Source of the DNA: Tolypothrix tenuis PCC 7101
GTDB lineage: Bacteria > Cyanobacteriota > Cyanobacteriia > Cyanobacteriales > Nostocaceae
Assembly: GCF_002368295.1 (NCBI RefSeq)
Contig: NZ_AP018248.1
Location: forward strand, 1,026,477 to 1,090,476
Direction of reading: 5' to 3'
DNA length: 64,000 nt
Part shown: positions 33,670 to 41,608 of the stretch, in pieces
Layout: each line of letters starts with the position of its first letter
Numbering within the stretch: position 1 is the stretch's first letter
Made by a program: the position numbers and the translations under genes
Notes under the pieces: generated by a model
Databases searched by the model: none
Seen by the model: the letters and a program-made list of their open reading frames with translations, nothing else
What the model was told of the DNA's origin: nothing

Positions 33670-34659
33670 GTGACTCAAAACTACACAGAAGAGAACAATT
33701 CTCAGATATTTGCAAAAGAAAAATCTAATTCCCGAGAAAATCAAATACAGTCATCTACCTTACCACCCTTAACTACAGAAAGAGTCAACCGGGTACAAGA
33801 GGGTTTAGCTGCGGCTGTCGATTCTGCTGTGCGCCAGCAGATTGCAGAAACGCTGCAACAGTTAACAGACATGACTTCCCAGCATCCAGAACCGCGAGTT
33901 AACGCTGGAGTGCGTCGTTTGGTGTTGCGATCGCTAATTCATACTTTTTTTCAAGTCCAGGTAGAATACTTAGAAAGATTTCCTCAACAACCAGCAATTT
34001 TAGCCGTCAACCATCTCCACCATATTGACCCCTTTCTTTTACTCAGCGAAATTCCAACTGCACCTTACTACTATATTTTGGGTGATGCTCGCACCCTTTA
34101 TAACAAGTGGTGGAAACGCTTCATTTTAGGCTTTGCTGGTGGTGTCATCCCTTTAGAAAGGATGTGGAAAGAAGAATTTGCAGTAATTGCAGAGGCGAAA
34201 GCTGGACGAAAAGAACTAGCAGAATTAGCGACAGAAATTGAACAGAATGTTCCTAAAGGCACAGATATTCAAACACTAAGACAAATTGATCGCATTGTGC
34301 TGAAAATTTTGGCTCGTGGTGATGGGATAGTTTTATTTCCTGAAGGACGACTCGGAGAAACTGAGGGAAATTTACACCTTCCTTTGAAGCGAGGAACGGT
34401 GATTTATGCTCTAAAATCTGGAGTGCCAATTGTACCAGTAGCGCTGATTGGTACCCATAATCTTTACTTAAGAAAAAAGTTAACTATTAGATTTGGTCAA
34501 CCATTATACTTTGCTGAAAATCCCATACCCAAACGTCAAGAAGTTGAGCAAGTATTGTTGAAATTGCAATCTGAAATGCAAGCTCTTTTACCAACTGATT
34601 ATCAAGAACCAACTGGGCCAAAGTTATTATGTAATTTCCTCAATCACTTATTTTGGTGA
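33670..34659 (+). CDS. PlsC-type glycerol-3-phosphate acyltransferase
   Basis: A 329-residue acyltransferase. After a polar N-terminus (about 1-80) the catalytic block NHLHHID (His115, Asp120: the HX4D motif) is followed by GGVIPLER and FPEGRLGETEG, then PIVPVALIGTHNLY. These four blocks define 1-acylglycerol-3-phosphate acyltransferases, which add the second acyl chain in phosphatidate synthesis. An unusual charged helical insert (about 170-205) separates blocks II and III. GTG at 33670 is the start. There may be several plsC paralogs in the genome; this one lacks an evident membrane helix, so its exact substrate is uncertain. Confidence 0.85.
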   Translation: MTQNYTEENNSQIFAKEKSNSRENQIQSSTLPPLTTERVNRVQEGLAAAVDSAVRQQIAETLQQLTDMTSQHPEPRVNAGVRRLVLRSLIHTFFQVQVEYLERFPQQPAILAVNHLHHIDPFLLLSEIPTAPYYYILGDARTLYNKWWKRFILGFAGGVIPLERMWKEEFAVIAEAKAGRKELAELATEIEQNVPKGTDIQTLRQIDRIVLKILARGDGIVLFPEGRLGETEGNLHLPLKRGTVIYALKSGVPIVPVALIGTHNLYLRKKLTIRFGQPLYFAENPIPKRQEVEQVLLKLQSEMQALLPTDYQEPTGPKLLCNFLNHLFW

Positions 34660-34670
34660 AGATTTCTTTA

Positions 34671-34780
34671 AGGACTTCCAGAAATTAAATTATTCAATCA
34701 GCAAGGGCGAAGATATTGAGCAAATTCTTTCTCTCCCTCTGCTACCCTAGCGATAGAATATTTTTCTAGTTGGAAGTCCC
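34671..34780. mobile_element. MITE-like repeat, GGGACTTC family, copy C (inverted)
   Basis: Reads AGGACTTCCAGAAATTAAAT at the left and ends TTTCTAGTTGGAAGTCCC, which is the reverse complement of the start of copies A and B. It retains both ends and the ATTCTATCGC-like inner segment, so it is the cleanest pair of termini in the window. Confidence 0.7.
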
Positions 34781-34832
34781 TAATAAGCTAAAACACATCT
34801 AATTTGAATATTAAATTTAATCAAACTCTTGT

Positions 34833-34855
34833 GGGGTGGGCATCTTGCCCGCCCC
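34833..34855. repeat. GGGGTGGGCA hairpin repeat
   Basis: GGGGTGGGCA, TCT, TGCCCGCCCC: a 10-bp stem with one wobble. A related GGATGGGCATTGCCC / GTGCCCACCC pair lies at about 60943-60998. It lies between the acyltransferase and DUF6335 genes; the rest of 34660-34960 has no gene. Confidence 0.65.
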
Positions 34856-34960
34856 GATCATGTAACTTAAATGCCGATTAGCTTCCCTACAGCAAGCAGT
34901 TGCGCGTCTAAGGAGTAAACCTCGCAAAAGATTTGGGATTCTGGCGTACACAACAGCGAG

Positions 34961-35356
34961 CTATTTTCGTTGTTGATAATCTTCAGAGGACATCGGATCT
35001 AGTTCCCAACGGCGATCGTCGCGCTCTTCTAAGATATCGTTAGTGCGAAGAAAAGAGCGGTCGTCCATTTCTAGCCCAACTGCTGCTTCTAAATCTTCAG
35101 TGACATTTTGATCGGGAGTGGGAGCAGTACCACCAACTGCTTCATCCCCCACCGCATCCGCATCTTCCCAATAAGCATCAACATCACCACCAGTCAGTTC
35201 GGGACTGGTTTCTGTATACTCACGCCGTTCTGCTTGTATGGAACGCCCACCGATATTGTACCCTGGCAAGTCTTTCACCCCAGTACCGTAAGATTCGGTG
35301 ATTGCCTGAGGCAAATCATCAGAGTTGATTTCTTGGTTATGATTTTCTTCTGCCAT
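34961..35356 (-). CDS. DUF6335-type acidic protein
   Basis: An acidic small protein (131 residues from the ATG giving MAEENHNQE; the frame is open to 35386). Segments DLPQAITESYGTGVKDLPGY, ELTGGDVDAYWEDADAVGDEAVGG and TPDQNVTEDLEAAVG are the family pattern I associate with cyanobacterial DUF6335. No function is known. It has no membrane segment or catalytic motif and is probably partly disordered. The position next to DUF2267, PfpI and SRPBCC genes suggests a stress role, by association only. Start choice among three Met (35386, 35368, 35356) is uncertain. Confidence 0.65.
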   Translation of the reverse strand: MAEENHNQEINSDDLPQAITESYGTGVKDLPGYNIGGRSIQAERREYTETSPELTGGDVDAYWEDADAVGDEAVGGTAPTPDQNVTEDLEAAVGLEMDDRSFLRTNDILEERDDRRWELDPMSSEDYQQRK

Positions 35357-35386
35357 AATGCTAGCCATTTGGTGCATCTTCACCAT

Positions 35387-35712
35387 AACCTTTTACTAAC
35401 AGAAGCTGTGTCTAACTTGGGATGTATAACTTTAGAAATAAAAGAATCTATCCCCTCGGAACGAAGATAATTCCAGATTTGAACAATAACCTTGTAAATA
35501 TGAATTCATGGTCAAACCCCGTGTAGTTGAAGTTATTAGTTATGAGTAATAAGTTAATAAAGGAAAAATTTGCTTAGTGGCTTATTACTTATAACTAATT
35601 TTTATTCAAAAAATTAACAATATATTCAATTAATCTTTTTTGAATTTTCTTGTTGCTCTCAACTACCTGAATGCTAATTAACAGCATGAATGGGGAAAAA
35701 CGGAGGTAGAAA
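35387..35712. other. divergent intergenic region
   Basis: AT-rich spacer between divergent DUF6335 and DUF2267 genes; presumably holds both promoters. AGTTATTAGTTATGAGTAAT and its partial inverse (35529-35600) form a loose inverted repeat. No gene seen. Confidence 0.45.
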
Positions 35713-36114
35713 GTGCAATACGAAGAGTTTATTACCCACGTACAAAGCCTGGCTCTATCAGATTCTCGTGTAGAGGCAGAACGTGCTACCCGGGCAACAT
35801 TAGAAACAATTCAGGAAAGAATTCCTGCAGAGGAAGTACAAGCATTAGCAGAACAGTTACCTGGAGAAATTAGGAACTATTTAGAAACAAGTCAAGGACA
35901 ACCTGGACAAATTTTTAATCTGCAAGAATTTATTAACCGTACTAGTCAAAAAGAAAATATTGAACCTACAACTGCCGCTATTCATGTTAGAGCAGTTTTT
36001 GCTGTGCTACAGAATGCAGTTGTTCCAGAAAAATTTGCTAGTTTTCATGCCTATTTTTCTCACGATTACGAAGAACTCTTTACTAGCGCCTCAAGTAGTG
36101 AAGTTTCTACATAA
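35713..36114 (+). CDS. DUF2267 domain protein
   Basis: A 133-residue helical protein: YEEFITHVQSLA, EAERATRATLETIQERIPAEEVQALAEQLPGEIR and a second repeat-like half RTSQKENIEPTTAAIHVRAVFAVLQNAV. This is the duplicated helix pattern of DUF2267. Such genes are frequent in stress-related clusters but have no assigned activity. GTG at 35713 has GGAGGTAG about 7 bases upstream, an unusually strong ribosome site. It heads a plus-strand series of stress-type genes, followed after 87 bases by the PfpI fusion gene. Confidence 0.82.
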   Translation: MQYEEFITHVQSLALSDSRVEAERATRATLETIQERIPAEEVQALAEQLPGEIRNYLETSQGQPGQIFNLQEFINRTSQKENIEPTTAAIHVRAVFAVLQNAVVPEKFASFHAYFSHDYEELFTSASSSEVST

Positions 36115-36201
36115 AAAATATATCCCATAGAGGATAAAACAAATTAACAAAATGGTTGACTATTTTACTAGTTGAATTTACAGATACATAGGAAGAATTA
36201 G

Positions 36202-37299
36202 ATGGCACACACTAACAATCATTCTGCTAAGAAAAAAGTGGCAATTCTCATAGAAAATGGGGTTGAGGATGCAGAATTTACTGTCCCTTACAATGGCTTA
36301 AAGCAAGCAGGGATGGAGGTAGTAGTCCTCGGCGGACGCATGAATGAGAAGTATAAGGGAAAACAAGGCAAAGTCAGTATCCAAGCAGATGCTACCACCA
36401 CAGAAGCGATCGCATCGGAATTTGATGCCGTAGTTATTCCTGGTGGTATGGCTCCCGATAAAATGCGTCGCAATCCTAATACAGTACGCTTTGTGCAAGA
36501 AGCTGTACAGCAAGGAAAATGGGTGGCTGCGGTTTGTCACGGGCCACAACTTTTAATTGAAGGCGATTTACTCAAAGGTAAGCGCATCACGGGTTTTAGA
36601 GCAATTCGCAAAGACATTATCAATGCTGGCGCAGATTTTAAAGATGAGGCGCTAGTAGTAGATGGTAATTTAATTACTTCCCGTGAGCCTGGAGATTTGG
36701 CGATTTTCACCACAGCGATTCTCAGCCGTTTGGGTTACGGTGGAAAGGATGCTGCTTTACCTAGCGAGAAGGATACAACCGCAGAATGGTGGAAACTGGC
36801 TGATGCTTGGGGTGGCTCAACCAAAGGTGATATCGTTAAAAATTTAAATACTGCTTTGGCTGGTGAGCGCTATTCTCTAGAAGCATTAGAGAAATATCTC
36901 GAAAAAGAATCTAACACAGAAGCGCGATCGCTGTTTCAAGAACTCATCGGTACTAAACAGCGCCATATCCAAATCATCGAAACCTATCTCGACAGGCTAG
37001 GCGAAAAACCCTCCTTAGCTGTAAATGTCGCAGAACAATACGCCAAGGTAAAAACCGCCTTAACTGGAAGTGATGATATATATCAAATCCGTTCCGCTTT
37101 GGGCGACTTACAAACAGGTATTGGCGATATTGGCAATTTGTGGGCGAAGCTTACCGATCCAGTAGCCACCGCTATTTTCAAAGAAATTTACCAGAATTTG
37201 TTGCAATACGAACAACGATTAGTCGGGTTGTATCGTAACACTTTAGGTGCTGAAGTTAAGCCACCTAAGCCAACTACAGGCGCAGCTACCGCTATGTAA
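36202..37299 (+). CDS. DJ-1/PfpI family protein fused to a ferritin-like domain
   Basis: A 365-residue two-part protein. Residues 10-178 are a DJ-1/PfpI glutamine-amidotransferase-like domain with the nucleophile Cys112 in AAVCHGPQLL and Glu20-region ENGVEDAEF. Related proteins act as proteases or as glyoxalase/deglycases. Residues about 208-350 are helical (DIVKNLNTALAGERYSLEALEKYLEKE, KQRHIQIIETYLDRLG) and resemble the PA2169/DUF2383 four-helix ferritin-like class. A Trp-rich linker (EWWKLADAWGG) separates them. The PfpI part alone is usually about 170-190 residues, so this is a genuine fusion. Three hairpins lie just downstream. A role in carbonyl or oxidative stress is plausible from family knowledge, not shown. 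Confidence 0.85.
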   Translation: MAHTNNHSAKKKVAILIENGVEDAEFTVPYNGLKQAGMEVVVLGGRMNEKYKGKQGKVSIQADATTTEAIASEFDAVVIPGGMAPDKMRRNPNTVRFVQEAVQQGKWVAAVCHGPQLLIEGDLLKGKRITGFRAIRKDIINAGADFKDEALVVDGNLITSREPGDLAIFTTAILSRLGYGGKDAALPSEKDTTAEWWKLADAWGGSTKGDIVKNLNTALAGERYSLEALEKYLEKESNTEARSLFQELIGTKQRHIQIIETYLDRLGEKPSLAVNVAEQYAKVKTALTGSDDIYQIRSALGDLQTGIGDIGNLWAKLTDPVATAIFKEIYQNLLQYEQRLVGLYRNTLGAEVKPPKPTTGAATAM

Positions 37300-37321
37300 A
37301 TTCTGCTTCAACCACAGGAGA

Positions 37322-37442
37322 GGACACTTTTCAGCAGGGATAACCCAAAGTGGAAAGTGTCCGTTACGCAAAGAACTAGAGAGAGAAGAGAGTCTTTGCG
37401 TCTTCAGTGGTCATTTTACAGTAATCAGGAGAAAAATGACCA
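37322..37442 (+). other. three consecutive stem-loops (possible structured RNA)
   Basis: Three perfect stems follow one another: GGACACTTT/AAAGTGTCC (37322-37330 with 37354-37362), ACGCAAAGA/TCTTTGCGT (37366-37374 with 37393-37401) and TGGTCATTTT/AAAATGACCA (37408-37417 with 37433-37442). No T-run marks a terminator. They fill the gap between the PfpI fusion and SRPBCC genes. Confidence 0.6.
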
Positions 37443-37520
37443 ATAGTTAGTTGATGGTACAAGCCTCCGGATTTATCTGTGGAATCAATTCAAAATCTAA
37501 AATCTAAAATCCAAAATTGT

Positions 37521-38222
37521 ATGACTGCGACTCCAGGAGATCGGACAAATACCAATCAGGGTGAAGCCAGTGAAGCCGAACGTTGGGCTTCTTTAATTGG
37601 TGGCGGCGCTATGGTGTTAATGGGTTTAAAACAAGGCTCTTTGCGAGGTGCGCTAACGGCTTTGGCTGGTGGCGGTTTGATATATCAAGGTGTAACCAAA
37701 CAAAGCACAATCCAGCAAGCACAGGAAATTGTGGGTATGAATAAACCGATCAAAGTTGAAAAGACAGTAACAATCAATAAACCAGCAGAGGAACTGTACC
37801 GTTATTGGCACGACTTTGAAAAGCTACCCACATTTATGAAGCACCTCAAATCTGTGAAGGTGTACAACGAAAAACGTTCTCATTGGATTGCCAATGCACC
37901 TTTAGGTAACAGTGTGGAATGGGATGCAGATATTTTAGAAGACCGGGAAAATCAGTTTATTTCTTGGGCTTCTGTAGAAGGTGCAGATGTCGATAATTCT
38001 GGTTTCGTGCGCTTTCAAAAAGCACCAGGCGATCGCGGTACGGAAGTCAAAGTAGTCCTAGAATATAACCCCCCTGGTGGAGCCTTAGCAGCTGTATTCG
38101 CCAAACTGTTCGGTGAAGAACCAGAACAACAAATAGGCGATGATTTACGCCGCTTCAAAATGCTGATGGAAGCTGGAGAAATCGCTACTACGGAAGGTCA
38201 ACCCTCTGGACGTAGTCATTAG
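37521..38222 (+). CDS. SRPBCC (cyclase/dehydrase-like) membrane-associated protein
   Basis: A 233-residue protein. Residues about 18-60 are a glycine-rich hydrophobic hairpin (ASLIGGGAMVLMGLKQGSLRGALTALAGGGLIYQG) like the DUF2892 inner-membrane module. Residues about 80-215 are an SRPBCC/polyketide-cyclase-like ligand-binding domain (EKTVTINKPAEELYRYWHDFEKLPTFMKHL). This combination is common in bacterial stress clusters but has no established ligand. The ATG at 37521 is chosen; the longer open frame to 37479 would translate an AAATCTAAAATCCAAAAT repeat, so that extension is not believed. Rapidly followed by repeat DNA and the first alcohol dehydrogenase. Confidence 0.85.
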   Translation: MTATPGDRTNTNQGEASEAERWASLIGGGAMVLMGLKQGSLRGALTALAGGGLIYQGVTKQSTIQQAQEIVGMNKPIKVEKTVTINKPAEELYRYWHDFEKLPTFMKHLKSVKVYNEKRSHWIANAPLGNSVEWDADILEDRENQFISWASVEGADVDNSGFVRFQKAPGDRGTEVKVVLEYNPPGGALAAVFAKLFGEEPEQQIGDDLRRFKMLMEAGEIATTEGQPSGRSH

Positions 38223-38240
38223 TGTTTGTCATTTGTCCTC

Positions 38241-38336
38241 TCTTACAAAGTTCTGTTCGGAGGAAACCTCCGCTCAACACCAGTTCGTTCAAGTCGGGAG
38301 ACCCGCCCACACGACTGGCTCGACTTTGCGCTTTGT
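38241..38336. repeat. dispersed repeat, inverted copy of the ccmL-ccmM spacer repeat
   Basis: Reads TCTTACAAAGTTCTGTTCGG through CGACTTTGCGCTTTGTC, the reverse complement of the outer parts of 17119-17290, with GGAGGAAACCTCC as an internal palindrome. Heptamers of the TGACTAATGACC type follow to about 38400. Confidence 0.8.
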
Positions 38337-38417
38337 CATTTGCAATCTACATCAATGACTAATGACCACTGACTACTAACTAATGACCAATGACTAATGA
38401 CTATGGACTAAATCAAT

Positions 38418-39614
38418 ATGAAAGCTGTCTGTTGGCAAAGTGCTAATGAAGTCCGGGTAGAGACAGTACCAGACCCCACAATTCTCAACCCACGTGACGC
38501 AATTATCAAAATTACATCCACAGCAATATGTGGCTCAGATTTACATATCTACGGTGGCTATATTCCCACAGTCCAAAAGGGTGACATCATTGGTCACGAA
38601 TTTATGGGGGAAGTAGTAGAAGTAGGTAGTGGAGTCAATAATTTAAAAATAGGCGTAGACGCGAAGCGGCTTCTCCCTGGAGATCGCGTCGTTGTTCCCT
38701 CAACAATTGGCTGTGGTCACTGCAACTATTGTCAGCGTGATATGTGGTCGCTGTGCGATAATTCCAACACTAAAGGTTGGATGGAAGAAAAACTATATGG
38801 CAATATCACTTCAGCAATTTACGGTTACTCTCATCTTTTAGGTGGTTATGCAGGCGCACAAGCCGAATATATACGCGTACCTTTTGCTGATGTGGGTGTG
38901 GTGAAAGTTCCCCCCGACTTACCAGACGAGATGTTGTTATTCATCTCCGACGCAATTCCCACCGGCTATATGGGAGCAGAATTATGTGATATTCAACCCG
39001 GTGATACCGTAGCTGTCTGGGGTTGCGGTGCTGTCGGACAGTTTGCCATGATTAGCGCCTACATGATGGGTGCAGAGAGAGTGATTGCAATTGATCGCTT
39101 TCCTGAACGTCTAGAAATGGCGAGAAAGTTTGCCAAAGCAGAAACGATTAACTACGAAGACGTTGATGCTGGCGAAGCGTTGAAAGAGATGACTGGTGGC
39201 CGTGGCCCCGATGCTTGCATTGATGCAGTGGGTTTGGAAGCACATGGTGTAGGTCTAGAAGACTTCTACGATCAGACAAAACAAAAGCTGAGATTAGAAA
39301 CAGACCGTCCCCATGTACTACGGCAAATGATGGTGGCTGCACGTAAAGGTGGCACTCTTTCCATTATGGGTGTTTACGGTGGATTCGTAGACAAAATGCC
39401 CTTTGGTGCAGCGATTAACAAAGGTCTAACCTTCCGAATGGGACAAATGCACGGTCAGAAATATATGCATCTGTTGCTGAATCTCATTTTGGATGGAAAA
39501 CTCGATCCATCTTTTGTTGTTACCCATCAATTACCGCTAGAGCAAGCACCCTACGGTTACGAGATTTTTCAACAGAAAAAAGACAACTGTATCAAAGTTG
39601 TTCTTAAACCTTGA
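38418..39614 (+). CDS. zinc-dependent alcohol dehydrogenase, FdhA-like (copy 1)
   Basis: A 398-residue medium-chain dehydrogenase. Catalytic zinc ligands lie in CGSD (Cys38) and GHE (His60), and the structural zinc cysteines are 99, 102, 105 and 113. The Rossmann motif is WGCGAVGQFAM and the substrate region is long (YDQTKQKLRLETDRPHVLRQMM), as in glutathione-independent formaldehyde dehydrogenase-like enzymes. It is about 70% identical by eye to the second copy at 40427. Relative to that copy it has nine extra residues, GVDAKRLLP (79-87), encoded by a repeat-like insert (38652-38678) next to the zinc-lobe strand. Whether it remains active is unknown; the true substrate is not known either. 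Confidence 0.92.
   Translation: MKAVCWQSANEVRVETVPDPTILNPRDAIIKITSTAICGSDLHIYGGYIPTVQKGDIIGHEFMGEVVEVGSGVNNLKIGVDAKRLLPGDRVVVPSTIGCGHCNYCQRDMWSLCDNSNTKGWMEEKLYGNITSAIYGYSHLLGGYAGAQAEYIRVPFADVGVVKVPPDLPDEMLLFISDAIPTGYMGAELCDIQPGDTVAVWGCGAVGQFAMISAYMMGAERVIAIDRFPERLEMARKFAKAETINYEDVDAGEALKEMTGGRGPDACIDAVGLEAHGVGLEDFYDQTKQKLRLETDRPHVLRQMMVAARKGGTLSIMGVYGGFVDKMPFGAAINKGLTFRMGQMHGQKYMHLLLNLILDGKLDPSFVVTHQLPLEQAPYGYEIFQQKKDNCIKVVLKP
38652..38678 (+). repeat. 27-bp repeat insert inside alcohol dehydrogenase copy 1
   Basis: The insert begins GGCGTAGACGCGAAGCGGCT and ends TCTCCCT. It is in frame (codons 79-87) and is missing from the paralog, where LKI/VKV joins directly to GDRV. GGCGTAG with CTTCTCC is the unit seen between genes at about 32502-32528. 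Confidence 0.8.
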
Positions 39615-39667
39615 AATAGCTAAAAGCTATTAACAACCTACACATTGTAATACAACAGAGGATGTCT

Positions 39668-40225
39668 ATGACACGTGTATTTGCTTGGGTACAAAATGTA
39701 CTAGTCCGCCGGATTGCGATGGTTTTCTTATTAGGTTTGGCGTTTTTGGGAATGCAGTTTTTCGGCTACAGTAATGGAATGCAAGCACAAGCTGATACTG
39801 TCAAAACACCAGAGGGAATCTATTATAAAGGCACACCCGATAACATTGGTAGCGGTAGCAGTGGCGGTAACTTGATAGATAAAGCTGTAGATAGCCTCAA
39901 ATCCAACTCTGGCGATAATATCAGACGGAACTTCAATGACGATCGCAGTTCTTATGATAGCCGCGGATACTATGGCAATACTTCTAGCAATAGTTCCAAT
40001 CGAGGCAACATTGGTGAGACAGTAAAAACACCAGAAGGTACCTACTACAAAGGCACTCCTGACAATAACCTCATTGAAAATAGCCAAAATAAACTAGGTA
40101 AAGCTGCTAATAGTATCCGCGAAAAGCTCAACCTAGATGAAGATACTCCTCAAGCTACAAAAGACTTTGTTGGTTCCATCAAAAACAAAGTTGGAGAAGT
40201 AATCAATTCCGGTTCTAGAGACTAA
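39668..40225 (+). CDS. secreted protein with duplicated KTPEGxYYKGTPD motif
   Basis: A 185-residue exported protein of unknown function. A signal peptide is evident (RRIAMVFLLGLAFLGMQFF, cleavage near QAQA-D). The mature part has two copies of TVKTPEGIYYKGTPD / TVKTPEGTYYKGTPD (about 74 residues apart), separated by a Gly/Ser/Asn-rich region, and ends in an amphipathic helix (KDFVGSIKNKVGEVI). The second ATG (39668) lies 6 bases after GAGG and is preferred to the one at 39662. It sits between the two dehydrogenase copies, on the same strand. Periplasmic or thylakoid-lumen location is likely; no catalytic motif is seen. Confidence 0.8.
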   Translation: MTRVFAWVQNVLVRRIAMVFLLGLAFLGMQFFGYSNGMQAQADTVKTPEGIYYKGTPDNIGSGSSGGNLIDKAVDSLKSNSGDNIRRNFNDDRSSYDSRGYYGNTSSNSSNRGNIGETVKTPEGTYYKGTPDNNLIENSQNKLGKAANSIREKLNLDEDTPQATKDFVGSIKNKVGEVINSGSRD

Positions 40226-40341
40226 ATTATCTCTCTTAAATTTTAGGTATTGCCCACCATAACACTCAGCTACATAGGATTTAGATTGTATTGTTAGGTC
40301 GGGCAACATACCCACAAAACAAGAGATTGTCAGCAATTGTA

Positions 40342-40363
40342 GAGACGCGATTAATCGCGTCTC
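40342..40363. repeat. GAGACGCGAT palindrome, copy 2
   Basis: GAGACGCGAT, TA, ATCGCGTCTC, a perfect 10-bp stem, as at 10360-10381. It lies between the secreted-protein gene and dehydrogenase copy 2. Confidence 0.8.
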
Positions 40364-40426
40364 CAAGATTAATCATGTCTCCAATTCTGACAAAGCACAA
40401 AGTTTAAAAGCTAAGGATTAATAATT

Positions 40427-41602
40427 ATGAAAGCAGTTTGCTGGCATGGAGCAAACGACGTGCGGGTGGATACAGTTCCCGACCCTACACTGATTAACCC
40501 CCGTGATGCCATTATCAAAATTACCTCCACGGCAATCTGTGGGTCGGATTTGCATCTTTACAACGGCTATATTCCCACAATGCAAAAGGGCGATATCCTT
40601 GGGCATGAATTTATGGGGGAAGTCGTTGAACTGGGGAGTCGTGTGACTCATGTGAAAGTAGGCGATCGCGTAATTGTTCCTTTCACTATTTCCTGTGGTT
40701 CTTGCTTCTTCTGTCAGCGCGATTTATGGTCTCTGTGCGATAACTCTAACCCTAATGCTTGGTTAGCAGAAAAGCAGATGGGCTATTCCCCATCAGGTCT
40801 ATTTGGCTACTCTCATTTGTTAGGCGGTTACGCTGGTGGGCAAGCAGAGTATGCCAGAGTGCCGTTTGCGGATGTTGGCTTATTCAAAATTCCTGATGGT
40901 TTAACGGATGAGCAAGTACTATTTTTAACTGACATTTTCCCTACAGGTTACATGGCAGCAGAGAACTGCAACATCAAACCAGGTGATGTTGTTGCTGTGT
41001 GGGGTTGTGGCCCAGTTGGGCAATTCGCCATCAGAAGCGCATTCATGTTGGGTGCAGAAAGAGTCATCGCCATTGACCGCATCCCCGAACGCCTCCAAAT
41101 GGCTAAAGACTATGGCAAAGCCGAGATTTTAAATTACGAAGAAATAGATGTAGGCGACGCACTCAAAGAAATGACTGGTGGTCGCGGGCCTGACGCTTGT
41201 ATTGATGCTGTGGGTATGGAAGCACATGGTACAGACGCAATGGCGGTATATGACAAAGTTAAGCAAGCAGTACGTCTAGAAACAGACCGTCCCACAGCCT
41301 TAAGGCAAGCAATTGTCGCTTGTGGTAAAGGCGGACACCTATCTATACCCGGAGTCTACGGCGGGTTTTTAGACAAAATACCTATGGGTGCTGCCATGAA
41401 CAAGGGTTTGACTTTCAAAATGGGACAAACTCACGTTCATAGATATGTGAAACCTTTGCTAGAACATATCCAAAAAGGTGATATCGATCCGTCGTTTATC
41501 ATTACCCACCGCCTACCTCTAGAACAAGCACCCCACGCCTACGAAATTTTCAAACACAAAAAAGATAACTGCATCAAAGTTGTACTCAAACCAGGAAATT
41601 GA
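40427..41602 (+). CDS. zinc-dependent alcohol dehydrogenase, FdhA-like (copy 2)
   Basis: A 391-residue paralog of the enzyme at 38418, with catalytic zinc ligands Cys38 and His60 and structural zinc cysteines 90, 93, 96 and 104. The coenzyme motif is WGCGPVGQFAI, followed by IDRIPERLQMA with an Asp that favours NAD(H). It lacks the nine-residue insert of copy 1, so it represents the unaltered form. The stop is 6 bases before the cupin gene, indicating an operon. The family includes formaldehyde and other aldehyde/alcohol dehydrogenases; the substrate cannot be named. Tandem duplication with another gene in between suggests dosage or divergence of role. Confidence 0.93.
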   Translation: MKAVCWHGANDVRVDTVPDPTLINPRDAIIKITSTAICGSDLHLYNGYIPTMQKGDILGHEFMGEVVELGSRVTHVKVGDRVIVPFTISCGSCFFCQRDLWSLCDNSNPNAWLAEKQMGYSPSGLFGYSHLLGGYAGGQAEYARVPFADVGLFKIPDGLTDEQVLFLTDIFPTGYMAAENCNIKPGDVVAVWGCGPVGQFAIRSAFMLGAERVIAIDRIPERLQMAKDYGKAEILNYEEIDVGDALKEMTGGRGPDACIDAVGMEAHGTDAMAVYDKVKQAVRLETDRPTALRQAIVACGKGGHLSIPGVYGGFLDKIPMGAAMNKGLTFKMGQTHVHRYVKPLLEHIQKGDIDPSFIITHRLPLEQAPHAYEIFKHKKDNCIKVVLKPGN

Positions 41603-41608
41603 TGGATT

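Noticed and set aside
37247..37450. Plus-strand open frame overlapping the end of the PfpI fusion gene
   Set aside because: Its DNA is the three stem-loops; no protein-like pattern or ribosome site.
37479..37520. N-terminal extension of the SRPBCC gene
   Set aside because: It is encoded by the AAATCTAAAATCCAAAAT repeat; the ATG at 37521 is the plausible start.
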